Shown one piece after another: positions 52,915 through 63,454 of a stretch of DNA of 64,000 nucleotides. The position numbers and the translations under genes were made by a program. Position 1 is the first letter of the stretch, and each line of letters opens with the position of its first letter. Origin of the DNA: Asparagopsis taxiformis (taxonomy: Eukaryota; Rhodophyta; Florideophyceae; Bonnemaisoniales; Bonnemaisoniaceae); contig JALQPE010000443.1 of assembly GCA_030407315.1 (NCBI GenBank), forward strand, positions 1 through 64,000. Reading direction: 5' to 3'. The notes under the pieces are model-generated. The model was not told where the DNA came from and ran no database searches. It saw nothing but the letters and a program-made list of their open reading frames with translations.

Positions 52915-55900
52915 ATGGCTGACCATGAACATTCCACCCCCGTTCCGCCTACTCCACAGATCCAGCACCAATTGGAAATACCAGAACTCAACAATGGGAA
53001 TTACATTCCATGGAAAATAACGGTGGAACATTTTGCTCGAGCCCAAGGTGTCTACGACCACTTGACCAACAACATACCTGTTCCGTCTGACCCTATTATG
53101 GCGACCGAGCACTTCACCAAACACACACAAGCCCAATTGCTTGTACTATCCACTTTATCTCAAGACATCATGAAACACTACACCGACTCGGAACTCCACG
53201 GACCTATTAGTGTTTTATACAACAAAATTCATCACCGAATGACCACCGTGAGTCCGGAAAAATCCCCTGAGAACCTACGCCGAAAAGCTCGTTCCATACA
53301 TTGGTCACATTCTACCCCCATTTCTAATTTCATCAATCAGCACCTTGAACTTCGGACAGTCATGATCAGATCCAACTACCCCGAAATTTCCAACGAGCAA
53401 ACCACCATTCGTTTCATGCTGGAAGCCTTAGAAGGTCATTCCGAATGGACAACATTCCTACAAACCGTGTCAGCACACATGGATTTGAATCCTGACCGAC
53501 CACCCTCTCTTCATCACATCACTGCCATGATGCTCAAACACGATGACCTCCGCTCATGCTCTTCTATCTCCAACCAACCCACCAACCATTCTACTCCTCC
53601 TCCCTTCATCCGAAACCCTCAACGATACTACCAACGCCGCAGCTATACTCGCCGCACACCCAAACCTCATCCCTTTCACCCCGAAAACCACATACCAAGG
53701 CCACATGGCCACTCTGGCAGATGGTGCACCATGCATGGTACGAGCTCCCATGATACTTCCCACTGCAAAATGCGCAAGCGGCTTGAACGTCTTCCGCATA
53801 CTTCCGACCACAAACAATTCCGCCGCACGCCGCCGCAAAACATTGGTCACCAAGCTATTGACCCCTCCGAAGGATATGATTCTCCTGCTCCACACTCTGA
53901 CTCCGATGACGTAAGTTCCAGTCAACATACAACTTACATTCTCGATTCCGGAGCAAATCGTACTCACCTCACTTCTCCCTCCACAGACATCCCCGTGAAA
54001 CTGTCTTCCACAATATGCGCAGATGGCAGACGTGCACAAGTAACACATGGTGGACGAGCGTCAATTCCTGCGCTACAACACACTCCCCTCCCGGCACACG
54101 ACGTCGTCGTGGCTCCCTCACTGCAGCATAATCTGCTATCCGTGGGCCAAATAGCCAAAACACACGACGTCATATTCCAACGGAAAACAGCTTTCATTAA
54201 AACACCATCTCCTCCCCCACCCAGCGACCAAATCGTAGCCACTGCTTCCAAGACGCGCGAAGGACTCTATCGTCTACGATATCCTAACCCACACAAGTCG
54301 CAATTACGCCGCTTAAGAAGGAACAACAGGCAAAAAACGCTTGCCAATGGCGCACGAGCACTCCCTACCATACGAAAATCAAAACAAATCAAACTATCCT
54401 CTACAAACAAGCCACCAGCTCAAACGCCAAATATAATTCCCAAGCGCCTTCGCAAATCGCGCTCACAGAAACGTTCTCAACCTATTACATTTCTCAAAAA
54501 GGTCATTTCCAAGAAGCCCCAATCTCAAAAACCTCGTATCCCTCCACGAACGCACCCAAGACTCAAGGCGGATCTACCGTCCACTATCAGAGACTACCAC
54601 AAGTGGCATCTTAAACTGAACCACATTCATCCAAACAAGATTCACTACATGGCTAAGAATGGCCTTGTTTCCAACATGCCTTCAACACTGCTCCGCACAC
54701 CCCCTCGTGATTTCATCTGCTCTGGCTGTGCACAAGGAAAAATGCACGCAGCTCCATTCCGCCGCAAAGTACGCCTTGCCCCTATCGGTTCTCACCTACA
54801 CACCGATGTCTGCGGTCCCATGCCTCATAATTCCTTTTCCCGCAATCGTTTCTTCATTACCTTCCTTGACGAAGGCAGCAGATTCCTCACTCTGATACCC
54901 ATCAAATCAAAAGCGGACGTAGGCTCCACCCTATCTCAACACATCACTGACACACTCACTCATACCCCACACCGCATCACACAGCTCACCTCAGACAATG
55001 CCAAAGAATACCACACACATTCCCTCACATCCTTTTACAAACAACACAACATCCACCTTCACCCTACCATACCTCACACCCCGCAAGAAAATTCTCTTGC
55101 CGAGCGAGTGAATCGTACAATCATGAACACAACCCGTACCACACTCCTATCCGCCAATTTACCATTAGAACTGTGGGACTACGCTGCCATTGCCGCAGCT
55201 GACACGTACAACCACACCCCGCATGCAGCACATGGCCAGCTCCCAGCTGCCCTTTGGCACAATATTCACCCACAAGTCGACTCACTCCTCCCATTCGGTA
55301 CCGACGGCTACATCCATGACCCATCCCCACATAACAAACTGCAGTCCCGTTCCAAACTCGTCACATACATTGGACGATGCGACTACAACCACTACTTTGT
55401 TTACGATCGCAACTCACACAAGATATCACGATGCCGCACACGAGATTTCACCATTTACGACCCCCTGCATGATCCCATTTGTACCACATCTCCCTCATCG
55501 ATGACACTAACTGCCAAAACACCGTCGTTAACCTTTACGGAGCCCAAAAACGTAAAGCAAGCTCGATCCGCTCCAGACGCCAGGGAATGGGAAATTGCAT
55601 GGAACGCAGAACTCGACAATTTGGAAGAGCGTGGTGTACTGACGTACATACCCAAGACCGATGTCCCACCCAATACGAAGCTCCTCCCGGTTCAAACTGT
55701 CATAAAACTCAAAACTGACAGTGATGGTTCACCCACTACCCGCAAAGTTCGCTGTACTATACGAGGTGACCGCCAAATTTCCGGCCTACACTACGATCCG
55801 GATGATTTATCTAGTCCAGTTGCCAGCCGCGAAGCGATACGAACGGCCCTAGCACTTGCGGCTGCTCATAATTGGCACACCTTTCACTGGGACCTTGAAG

Positions 55901-57132
55901 CCGCATTCTTACATGAGCTGTTTACAGAAGATCGACACATCTTCCTCCACCAACCGCGCCGTTTCGATGGCACTTTAAAATATCCAAATCATGTAGCCAA
56001 ACTGACTGGAAACATGTATGGCAGTCGCCAGGCTTGTAAGATATTCACTGAAGGCCTGGCAGACTTTCTCAACGTCTCCGACTTCTCCCGCCTTACATCT
56101 GACACCTGCTCTTTTCTTCTCCGTCACCAAATTAACCCATCCCACTTCGTCTTACTCGTCATCACGGTGGATGACTTCCTCGTGGTCTCTAACCATATTC
56201 CCCTTGTCAATAAGGTTAAAACAAGACTTCAACAGAAATATACTCTCAAAGATCTCGGACAAGTAACAAACATACTTGGCTGGAAAGTAGAACACTCAAA
56301 AGAAGGCATCAAGATTTCACAGCCTGGATACATCCAAAATCTCATCGATCGCTTTGGACAAACTGATGCCAAACCCTTCCCATCTCCCATCGCTTCAGAA
56401 ATCGTTGCCGACTTAAACAGTGAAAGCAAACCACTGGACACATCCACTTATGAATACAAAAGCCTTATAGGATCCCTTCGATACCTATGTGATTCCACCC
56501 GCCCCGACTTATCCTACATTGTAGGCTTCCTCGGCCGTTACTCACATGCTCCGACACAACACCATTGGAAGGCCGCCATCCGTATTTTACGCCATCTCAA
56601 AACCTCCTCATCCAAAGGAATTCTATACCCTCGCGGATTCTCCACCGGCTTACAAGCTTATTCGGATTCCGACTTTGCTGCTTGCCCTGATACGCGCCGC
56701 TCTACCTCTGGATCCATCATATTTTACAACAGTGCACCCATATCATGGCAGTCTCGCCGACAACGCAACGTTGTCACCTCTACACACGCAGCTGAATATA
56801 TCGCTGCTTTCCAAACAACCTTACTACTCAAATCGATTTCTAACTTTCTCACAGAACTGGGACACGCGCAAACAGACCCAATTCCTCTCTATATGGACAA
56901 CGCAGCTGCCATCAGTACTGCTAAAGCCAAATACCCCACACCAACCTCACGTCACATTGACGTCAAATTCCATTGGCTACGAGAACAGGTCAAACAAAAG
57001 TTTATACTCCCTACACATATCCCTTCTGCGCAAAACCCAGCAGACCTATTAACTAAGGCTCTCAAGCCTGCACAATTCACTGCCAAGGTACAACTCCTTC
57101 GTCTGAATCCACTCACAGCGCGCGGCGACTGA
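52915..57132 (+). CDS. Gag-pol polyprotein, Copia element F
   Basis: 1405-aa open polyprotein from ATG 52915 (MADHEHSTPVPP). Gag has LNNGNYIPWKITVEHFAR and a CHHC knuckle WCTMHGTSSHDTSHC. Protease YILDSGANRTHLTS. GAG-pre-integrase WHLKLNHIHP to CSGCAQGKM. Integrase core HTDVCGPMP, TSDNAKEYH, ENSLAERVNRT. RT FHWDLEAAFLHELF, GNMYGSRQACKIF, catalytic box TVDDFLVVSN. RNase H AYSDSDFAACPDTRRST, TSTHAAEYIAAF, NPADLLTKAL. It is most like element G, and gag and pol share one frame. The stop codon TGA (57130) coincides with the copied LTR start in the 3' stem-loop. Confidence 0.95.
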   Translation: MADHEHSTPVPPTPQIQHQLEIPELNNGNYIPWKITVEHFARAQGVYDHLTNNIPVPSDPIMATEHFTKHTQAQLLVLSTLSQDIMKHYTDSELHGPISVLYNKIHHRMTTVSPEKSPENLRRKARSIHWSHSTPISNFINQHLELRTVMIRSNYPEISNEQTTIRFMLEALEGHSEWTTFLQTVSAHMDLNPDRPPSLHHITAMMLKHDDLRSCSSISNQPTNHSTPPPFIRNPQRYYQRRSYTRRTPKPHPFHPENHIPRPHGHSGRWCTMHGTSSHDTSHCKMRKRLERLPHTSDHKQFRRTPPQNIGHQAIDPSEGYDSPAPHSDSDDVSSSQHTTYILDSGANRTHLTSPSTDIPVKLSSTICADGRRAQVTHGGRASIPALQHTPLPAHDVVVAPSLQHNLLSVGQIAKTHDVIFQRKTAFIKTPSPPPPSDQIVATASKTREGLYRLRYPNPHKSQLRRLRRNNRQKTLANGARALPTIRKSKQIKLSSTNKPPAQTPNIIPKRLRKSRSQKRSQPITFLKKVISKKPQSQKPRIPPRTHPRLKADLPSTIRDYHKWHLKLNHIHPNKIHYMAKNGLVSNMPSTLLRTPPRDFICSGCAQGKMHAAPFRRKVRLAPIGSHLHTDVCGPMPHNSFSRNRFFITFLDEGSRFLTLIPIKSKADVGSTLSQHITDTLTHTPHRITQLTSDNAKEYHTHSLTSFYKQHNIHLHPTIPHTPQENSLAERVNRTIMNTTRTTLLSANLPLELWDYAAIAAADTYNHTPHAAHGQLPAALWHNIHPQVDSLLPFGTDGYIHDPSPHNKLQSRSKLVTYIGRCDYNHYFVYDRNSHKISRCRTRDFTIYDPLHDPICTTSPSSMTLTAKTPSLTFTEPKNVKQARSAPDAREWEIAWNAELDNLEERGVLTYIPKTDVPPNTKLLPVQTVIKLKTDSDGSPTTRKVRCTIRGDRQISGLHYDPDDLSSPVASREAIRTALALAAAHNWHTFHWDLEAAFLHELFTEDRHIFLHQPRRFDGTLKYPNHVAKLTGNMYGSRQACKIFTEGLADFLNVSDFSRLTSDTCSFLLRHQINPSHFVLLVITVDDFLVVSNHIPLVNKVKTRLQQKYTLKDLGQVTNILGWKVEHSKEGIKISQPGYIQNLIDRFGQTDAKPFPSPIASEIVADLNSESKPLDTSTYEYKSLIGSLRYLCDSTRPDLSYIVGFLGRYSHAPTQHHWKAAIRILRHLKTSSSKGILYPRGFSTGLQAYSDSDFAACPDTRRSTSGSIIFYNSAPISWQSRRQRNVVTSTHAAEYIAAFQTTLLLKSISNFLTELGHAQTDPIPLYMDNAAAISTAKAKYPTPTSRHIDVKFHWLREQVKQKFILPTHIPSAQNPADLLTKALKPAQFTAKVQLLRLNPLTARGD

Positions 57133-57187
57133 CGAATAACTTCTCTTTTTCCGCGCTGTGACTACATCCAGCCTTTCCGAATAACTT
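57114..57187 (+). promoter_or_regulatory. Pre-LTR stem-loop with LTR-start copy (F)
   Basis: The stem CACAGCGCG (57114-57122) / CGCGCTGTG (57152-57160) encloses TGACGAATAACTT (57130-57142), the start of the LTR. A second copy, CGAATAACTT (57178-57187), begins the LTR body. Element G has the same stem with one compensating pair change (A-T to G-C). Confidence 0.72.
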
Positions 57188-57286
57188 ACACATTTACAGT
57201 ACTTACAGTCATCACAACACATAGATAAACCTCCGCCGACGATCTCGGGGAGGAATAAACGGTCAAGCAACCACGTTTGTTTCACA
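57130..57286 (+). repeat. 3' LTR region of element F
   Basis: From 57178 it equals the 5' LTR from its fourth base to the end at 57286. The first three bases of the 5' LTR (TGA) occur only at the upstream copy, 57130, so the exact 3' LTR start is ambiguous. Confidence 0.85.
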
Positions 57287-59325
57287 TGGAGCGTTGCATG
57301 GTGCCGTACTGCGTAAAGAATCGAAAAGAATGTACGTTTCAACTATTTGGGCGACCGCGCGATGTTGTGAGCGAGAGTGGGTTGGTGGAGCAAATAGTAT
57401 ACAGTATTGAGAAATATGCGGAGCGGCCTTGGGCTCGTTGTGGGCCTGGGGTGCTGGAGATTGGGGGGAGCTCGCTGCGATGTGTACTGGAGGTGGAAGG
57501 TCGTGGACGATGTATGTGGGTCAGTGGGGCAAGGGAAGAAGTGATTGTGGGAGGGGAGAATGGAAAGGTATGGGTGTTGGATGGTAGTGAAGGGAGGGTG
57601 AAGAGAACCCTAGCTGAAGACGAAGATAGTGCTATCGTGGGTGTGTTTTTCGACCGCATCTCGGGGTTGATGTACTCATGCAGTGGAAGAGGACAAGTGA
57701 CAATATGGAAAGAGGAAAAGTTGCGATCAATGCAAGCTGAAGTAGAAGACGAAGAGGAGATCTTTTGTATGCAAGTATTGCTTTCGTCGAGGAAAGTGGT
57801 TCTAGGCACAAGTAAAGGGCGACTAGTAGTGATGGATGCAACGAGCGGGAGAGTAGTTCGAATTGTCGCCGCGCATTCTGATGGAGTGACTTCGCTATCA
57901 ATTGGAGGAAGCGAAACTGTGATAGTGTCTGGATCACGGGATGGATCGATTCGTGCATGGGATACGACAAGCTTTGACGAAATCGGCACTGTATTCTCGG
58001 GGCACACACGGAGGTTGACCAGCGTAGCATTGAGCGCTGATGAGAGACTACTGGCCTCGGGGTCGTGGGATAGAAGCGTTCGGCTTTGGGACGTGCAGAG
58101 TGGTGAGCAACTATGGACATCACCTCACGAACATGACGCTTTGGTGTATTGTGTTCTGCTTAATGGCGATGAACGTTTGCTATATTCTGCGGGCTCCAGA
58201 GGAACGAACGTATGGAGGGTGATGAAGGGTGGTCGTGACGTGTCACTGGCGCACACTCTCCCCTGTGCGTCGAAATATGTCGTCGAATCGCTTGGTCTGG
58301 GGGATGCAGCGCAACTGTTCGGGTTGAGTGAAAATCGAGTACAAGTTTGGGACGCGCGACAAGTCGGCAGTTGTGATGATTCGGTCGATGAATTTCTTTC
58401 GGACGTGTTCGGATTTGTTGTTTCTGAAAATGGGACAACAATGTTGACGTGGAACCTCTGGTTGAGAGGGATGGAGATACGGAGTACGAGTGACGTGTGC
58501 GAGCGCATTGATCGCGTCATTTCGAGTTTCAAAATCCCTGTTCATTACCCTCGGCTAGAATCACTGGCCGTATCAAACAACCAGCAATTGGTTGCGTTCT
58601 CTTGTTGGCAGAGTTGTGTAGTTCATATCGTTGACGCGCGGAATGGAAATGTTCTGCGTTCACTCTCTGATCTCGAGGAATGGGCGTCATCGTTGACACG
58701 CGATGAACATGGTGGCCCAAGGAATCCTTGGAATTGCCGGAACTCGAATATTACGGCACGAGTCGAATCGAACAGAGCTATTGAGCTACTCTCGTTGAGT
58801 TCAAACTGCAATGTGATTACAGCTTCGGCAGCCGCCGAAACAAACTCATACGAAGAGAATGCGAGGGCTGTCGAGAGAAAGTCTATGTCTTGGAATTTAT
58901 CTTCAGGAGAACCCGTAGACGAAATCCGTATGGACAGCGGTAGTACCGCAATGGGTAGCACAGCATCTTCTCGTTTGGTTTGCAATGGGGAATTTGACAA
59001 ATACCCCTTCCGTTTTCCACCTGATGTGAAGTACGAGAACTGCTTATCGTCTTTCACCATCGCAACTATGGAGAATATTGTGTATTGTGCCCATTACATC
59101 GCCAATACCTCCCGATTACTCCTTTCAACATCGCAAAGGGGTATGTGCTATATCGATCTAATCACCAACAACACCAAACTCCCACCGCGCAATGTACCCC
59201 CTCTACCCCTCCTTCGCCAACCTCATCCACATCCACCCCCATCACAGGACACAATCGCCGATACCGAAGCTGATAAAGTATTCGCAGGTCCTAGTATCGC
59301 GTGGGGTCGCAAAGGTGTAGAATAG
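57287..59325 (+). pseudogene. NLR1 segment 3: WD40 repeats, Pro-rich tail, TIR missing
   Basis: Resumes NLR1 in frame after TGGAG (RCMVPYCVKNRKECTFQ). About seven WD40-type blades follow; the clearest are AHSDGVTSLSIGGSETVIVS with GSIRAWD, and GHTRRLTSVALSADERLLAS with RSVRLWD. A less regular region matches NLR2 (VVHIVDARNGNVLRSLSDLE), then a Pro-rich linker (PPRNVPPLPLLRQPHPHPPP). The protein stops a few residues into the place where NLR2 begins its TIR (DKVFAGPSIAWGRKG then stop). WD40 rings in Apaf-1-type NLRs sense ligands. Without H and F the gene would be 3783 nt. With them it cannot make the full product. Confidence 0.85.
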
Positions 59326-59678
59326 AAGGTAGAATGACGTTAAAGAGATGATGAAATAGAAACCGTGTGACGGCAGTTGTAGGTACAAGTTGTGGTGTTG
59401 GAATTTATTGAGAGATGATTGAAACGGACGAGCCGTGACGATGGCGAAGTGCGATAGATATGGTATGATTTGAAATTCGGCGAGATGTGTATAACGGGAT
59501 TTTGAGCGGATTCTGGATTGCGAGAATAATGCGCAACCTTCGTGTAGTAGCCCGAGGGAGGCAGGAAAATACACTTGGTGATATCGCGCGGAGGCGGGCA
59601 AAGTAGAACTAGTCTATGCAAGTCATCACGCAACGTTTCACATATCACATAGTCCCGTTCATATTCCTTCCGGAAAAC
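59326..59678. other. Stretch between NLR1 and element E
   Basis: No TIR sequence and no other recognised gene. The minus-strand ORF at 59242-59601 has no known motif. Confidence 0.45.
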
Positions 59679-60141
59679 TGTAGACTCTTGCAAGTTTTCT
59701 AGCTGGGCTGGAGAGGAATGGGAAGGCTAGGAAGATCGGCAATGTCGCTCTGCCTCTGTTGTCTACTGAGGAGAGGATGCCTTTAATACTACTTGAGTGG
59801 GCAATACTGACCGTAATTGCCGCCTTCTGGGTAGTGCAACCCAGAGAATCCCTTGCTATGCAGTGGCATAGCTGTATTCGGCCATAATAGGGTAGTATAG
59901 CTAGCTGCTGTGCTGCAGCGAGTCCAGTGAACGTCCACAACGTGGGTAGCAGCGCTACCCAATCATTACATAGCCTAATAAGATATAACAAGTAGCTGGG
60001 TGTCATCCATCATATTTTATATGTGGAGATTGTTCACGTATCATGATACGTGTAGGTCAATGGCGGGAAGTCATCCCTTGTCCGGAGGACGCTGTTGAGC
60101 ACTCCGCTACGTGACTCAGCCGGGATCAGCGATGTGTTACA
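59679..60141 (-). repeat. Tentative 3' LTR of element E
   Basis: In element sense, a purine-containing CATGGGTCAC precedes TGTAACACATCG (60141), and a plausible CA end is GAGTCTACA at 59679. Inferred from position and TG/CA only; the second LTR is outside the window. Confidence 0.4.
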
Positions 60142-60175
60142 GTGACCCATGAGTTCTTTGTCGGCGACAATGAAG

Positions 60176-63100
60176 TCATTTAGAAGAGCACAGAGCGGCT
60201 GCTTTTTCCTTCAGCTTTCTGTTTCCAGGAGTTGCTAGAAATGCTTCCAGTAGCTGTGGCATGTCCTCTTGGACCTGCAGCAGTGGCTCCCACGTCATAT
60301 CCATCTCCTCAGGTAAACCTTCCCATTCGATCTGAACTTCTATGTGTCCATCCCTGCTACGAATGCTTTGGATAGAGTTTGCATACTGGTATACAGTATC
60401 GGCATGCTCAGCGGCTCGGAGGAGTCTCTCGTCCACAGGTTTTCCATCCATGTCCGCGCGGTATAGAAGCAATCGACGGGCATGCACCACTTCCCTCTTT
60501 CCGTGTATAATGTCCTCAACTTCATAAACGAGTTCGGATTTGACATCAACAATTCGCCGCGGTCCAAGCCACATTAGGCTGAGCTTATGGCCCTTCTTAG
60601 TGGCACGCCGTACAAGTACAAAGTCTCCTTTCTGGAGATTCACTGGTTGAACGTTTGTCCGCCTATTGTGTGCATCAACTTGTCGCTGGCGAGAGGAATC
60701 AGTGTTTTGCTTGACGTCTTTGTGCATAGCGACAAAGGAATTTTGCATAGCTTCGATGTCGATAATTCGTTGGACATCAGAGAGGTCTGTAGACATAATA
60801 GAACGATATGAATACAGGGGTAATGCATGTAGCAACGGCCTAGTAGGTATGTGACCCGTAAAAACCTCCATCGGCGTACGGTACACACCGGGGTAGTTCT
60901 TGTCGCGCAATCCAAGTCTTTTCAAAGGAGAGTGGTTCAGTACACTTTGCACACATTCCACTACGGAAGGCCAGTCTTGTGGAGCCAATTTCCACTCACT
61001 GCACAAAGCACGACAAGCGCGGAGCACTTCGCGGCAGATTCGCTCCACAGTCCCGTTAGACCATGGACTATAAGCTGTAGTGAAATGATGATTGATTCGG
61101 AGCTCAGAGGAAAGACCATTGATGAGTTCGTTCTTGAAGTGTGACCCCTGGTCAGTTACAAACCACTTCATTGAGCCAAAAGAACTGATCCAAGTTGTTA
61201 GTGCATTGACGGCTTCTCCGCTTGTGGCCGCTTCTGTGGCGAACAACCAAACAAATGAAGATAGATCATCTCGTATGATGAGAACATACGACTTATTATC
61301 GATTCCAGCTCCCATATACAGGTAATCGAGATGCACAACTTCGTTTGGGCGCTCTCCGTGTAGAGAGTGGGCCAGTGGACGAGGGATGACGGAGCCAGTC
61401 CTAGTAACAATGCAATGGAGACATCCTTTCACTAATTGTTCTGCATCTCTCTTCATTGACGTCCAATAAAATTGCTCCAATAGTACGCTTATTGTGGCTG
61501 TCACTCCGCGATGCCCAATCGCACCGCAATGAGATGCAACCAGAATTTTGAGCTGCAAGTTCTGGTCACTGCTGGGTATCCAAATGCGCTTGTTGAGCAT
61601 CCATAGGCCATCCGAACCTTTTTCAACACCAGTACTGGGGAGCTCGGAGATATGGTTTTCCTGAGATTTTCGGAAAGTGTCAATGGCGGGAAATGTAATT
61701 TTTGAGGCTGCAGGAATGAGTTGTGAAGGTGTCAAAACTAGACTGCAAATGCTCTTTGCTCGTTTCGTTTCCTTCCTATATCCGCTTGCCCAGCGCGTTA
61801 ATATATCGGCAAAAACATTTGCCGACCCGTTGACATGTTCGATAACGTACGGGAACCGAGACAGGTAAAGCGCCCAGCGTTGCACTTTGGAAACGATGTG
61901 TCTCCCGAGAGCTGGCTCCAGTGCCAAAGGTGCAAATACAAACAGGAGGTTTCGGTGGTCTGTGTATACGTGGATGTTGTTAACGGCCAGTAGTAAGTAG
62001 TCCAGCTTCTCGAAGGTTTTAAAAATTGCATACCCTTCTTTTTCAAAAGTTGTCCAGCCTTGTTGTGAACCTCTGAATTGTGCGCCTAGGAAAGCTAGCG
62101 GCTCGTGTTTCTGTTCGGCGGATGCGAGGTTTAGACTTCTTGGATTAGTCTGAGTTACGACTGCGGACCAGAATTGATCAGACGCGTCGGTGTGGATGCA
62201 TACAGCCATATGTTTCTTTGGATAGGAGAGGCTGACAGCGTTACGCAATGTGTCTTGTAAAGATCGGAAAGTTTCCACGTGTACAGTGCCCCAAGACAGA
62301 TTGTGTAACGCGATGTTTCTGATTGATTTCTTTGTACGCTTTCCAGTTTTTGCGTAGGCTTCCTCCAGAACTGAATTGAGCGGTGCGATTCTGGTGGAAA
62401 AGTTTGGTATGCATAGTGCCATCCACCTACAGCAGTAAACAAATTCACTGAGCTCGTCCGCGGTTTGCGGAATAGTCATTGTTTGAAGTGCTGTAACTCT
62501 TGCAGGATCCATTCGATATCCTTCCTTTGAGATGATGCGACCACACCATTTCAGACTGGTTGAGAATAGTACCGACTTGCATGCTGAAAGATATAACCTG
62601 TGAGCATGGCACGTGTGAAAGAATCTTTCCAAAAGAGATAGTAGTTGCTGTTCGCATGTGGCGTGAATGTTAAAATCATCTAGCCAAGCTTTTAAATGTC
62701 CCCTCAGGTCTTCGAACAATGGCTCCACAGTACTCTGGAAATGCGCGGTTGCGTTGGCAAGTCCTGGTAGTACTCTTTTGGAGGCAATCACACACTTCGG
62801 TGTTACTATTCCACATGAATCGTATGATTCAGGATGCAACGGAAGCTGCCAGTAGGCAGACACGAAATCTAGGCTGGCGAAGCAGACGCTTCCGGCGAAA
62901 TCAAGCATCTCTGCGTCAAGGTTGGGCATTGGCCATGCCTCTTTGACTGTGGCCGCGTTTATTGGCCTGAGGTCAATAGCCATTCGGTATTTTGACTTGG
63001 AGCCAGATTTTGGAACAATGAGGGGTGCTGCTTGCCACGTGGCCGTGGGCATTATAGTTGCAAAATCCATCTCAACAAGTTTCGCAGCGTATCGTTCCAT

Positions 63101-63272
63101 AAACTTACGTTGCTCAGGTGAGTACCGACGAGCCTTCACTTTGACTGGCTTGCTATCTGACAGAATTCGTACTCGCATTGGCTCGACAGCAGCAGGTTTT
63201 GAGAATCCCAGACGGATGCGGAACACGGAGCGATATTCATGCAGTAATTTGGTGAGTCTGCTACACCCTTCC
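60176..63272 (-). pseudogene. Pol with chromodomain, element E (5' part missing)
   Basis: The open frame continues upstream of the first ATG (63226) to the LTR junction, reading GCSRLTKLLHEYRSVFRIRLG, which aligns with VNDLQKVMHSFRDVFRIRLG in element C. It then has RT (MAIDLRPINAATV, VSAYWQLPLH, catalytic box WLDDFNIH), RNase H (IHTDASDQFW, VYTDHRNLLFVF), integrase (HHCC ending CLHCIVTRTG; VTDQGSHF; NGTVERICRE) and a chromodomain (IEWEGLPEEMDMTWEP). About 1030 residues, no internal damage. Gag and protease are separated by insertion of I. Confidence 0.9.
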
Positions 63273-63454
63273 TGTCAGAAGGAGAATAAATCCTTACCTC
63301 TTTATTGCGTAAGTCTGTGATCTGCTTTTATAGGTTTTGTTTGTTTCACTCTCGCCGGCGTCCCGGCGGTGCGTCGGACAGCTGTCTTTTGTTAGCATCC
63401 TGACTGATTTGGTCACTGCCTCTTGGCGACTTCTTGTTTGTTAGCATCCTGACA
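63273..63454 (-). repeat. 3' LTR region of element I
   Basis: About 182 bp in element sense from TGTCAGGATGC (63454) to CTTCTGACA (63273), with inverted ends TGTCAG/CTGACA and AATAAA (GCAATAAAGAGG). A second copy of the start lies at 63391-63404, so the LTR proper may begin there. Confidence 0.7.

Larger units (their letters stand above)
52417..57286 (+). mobile_element. Copia element F inserted in NLR1
   Basis: Flanked by TGGAG (52412-52416 and 57287-57291). The 5' LTR is 112 bp. The 3' end holds the same LTR preceded by a 45-nt block that starts with a copy of the LTR start. It has a half-tRNA-Met primer-binding site, a leader with six hairpins and one open gag-pol ORF. Structurally intact and so possibly active. 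Confidence 0.95.
59679..63272 (-). mobile_element. Ty3 chromovirus E, split by element I
   Basis: Minus-strand chromovirus. The interior from just before RT to the chromodomain is present. The upstream half is cut off by the LTR of element I at 63272/63273, and the rest presumably lies past the window. The 3' LTR is tentatively 59679-60141. Confidence 0.85.
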
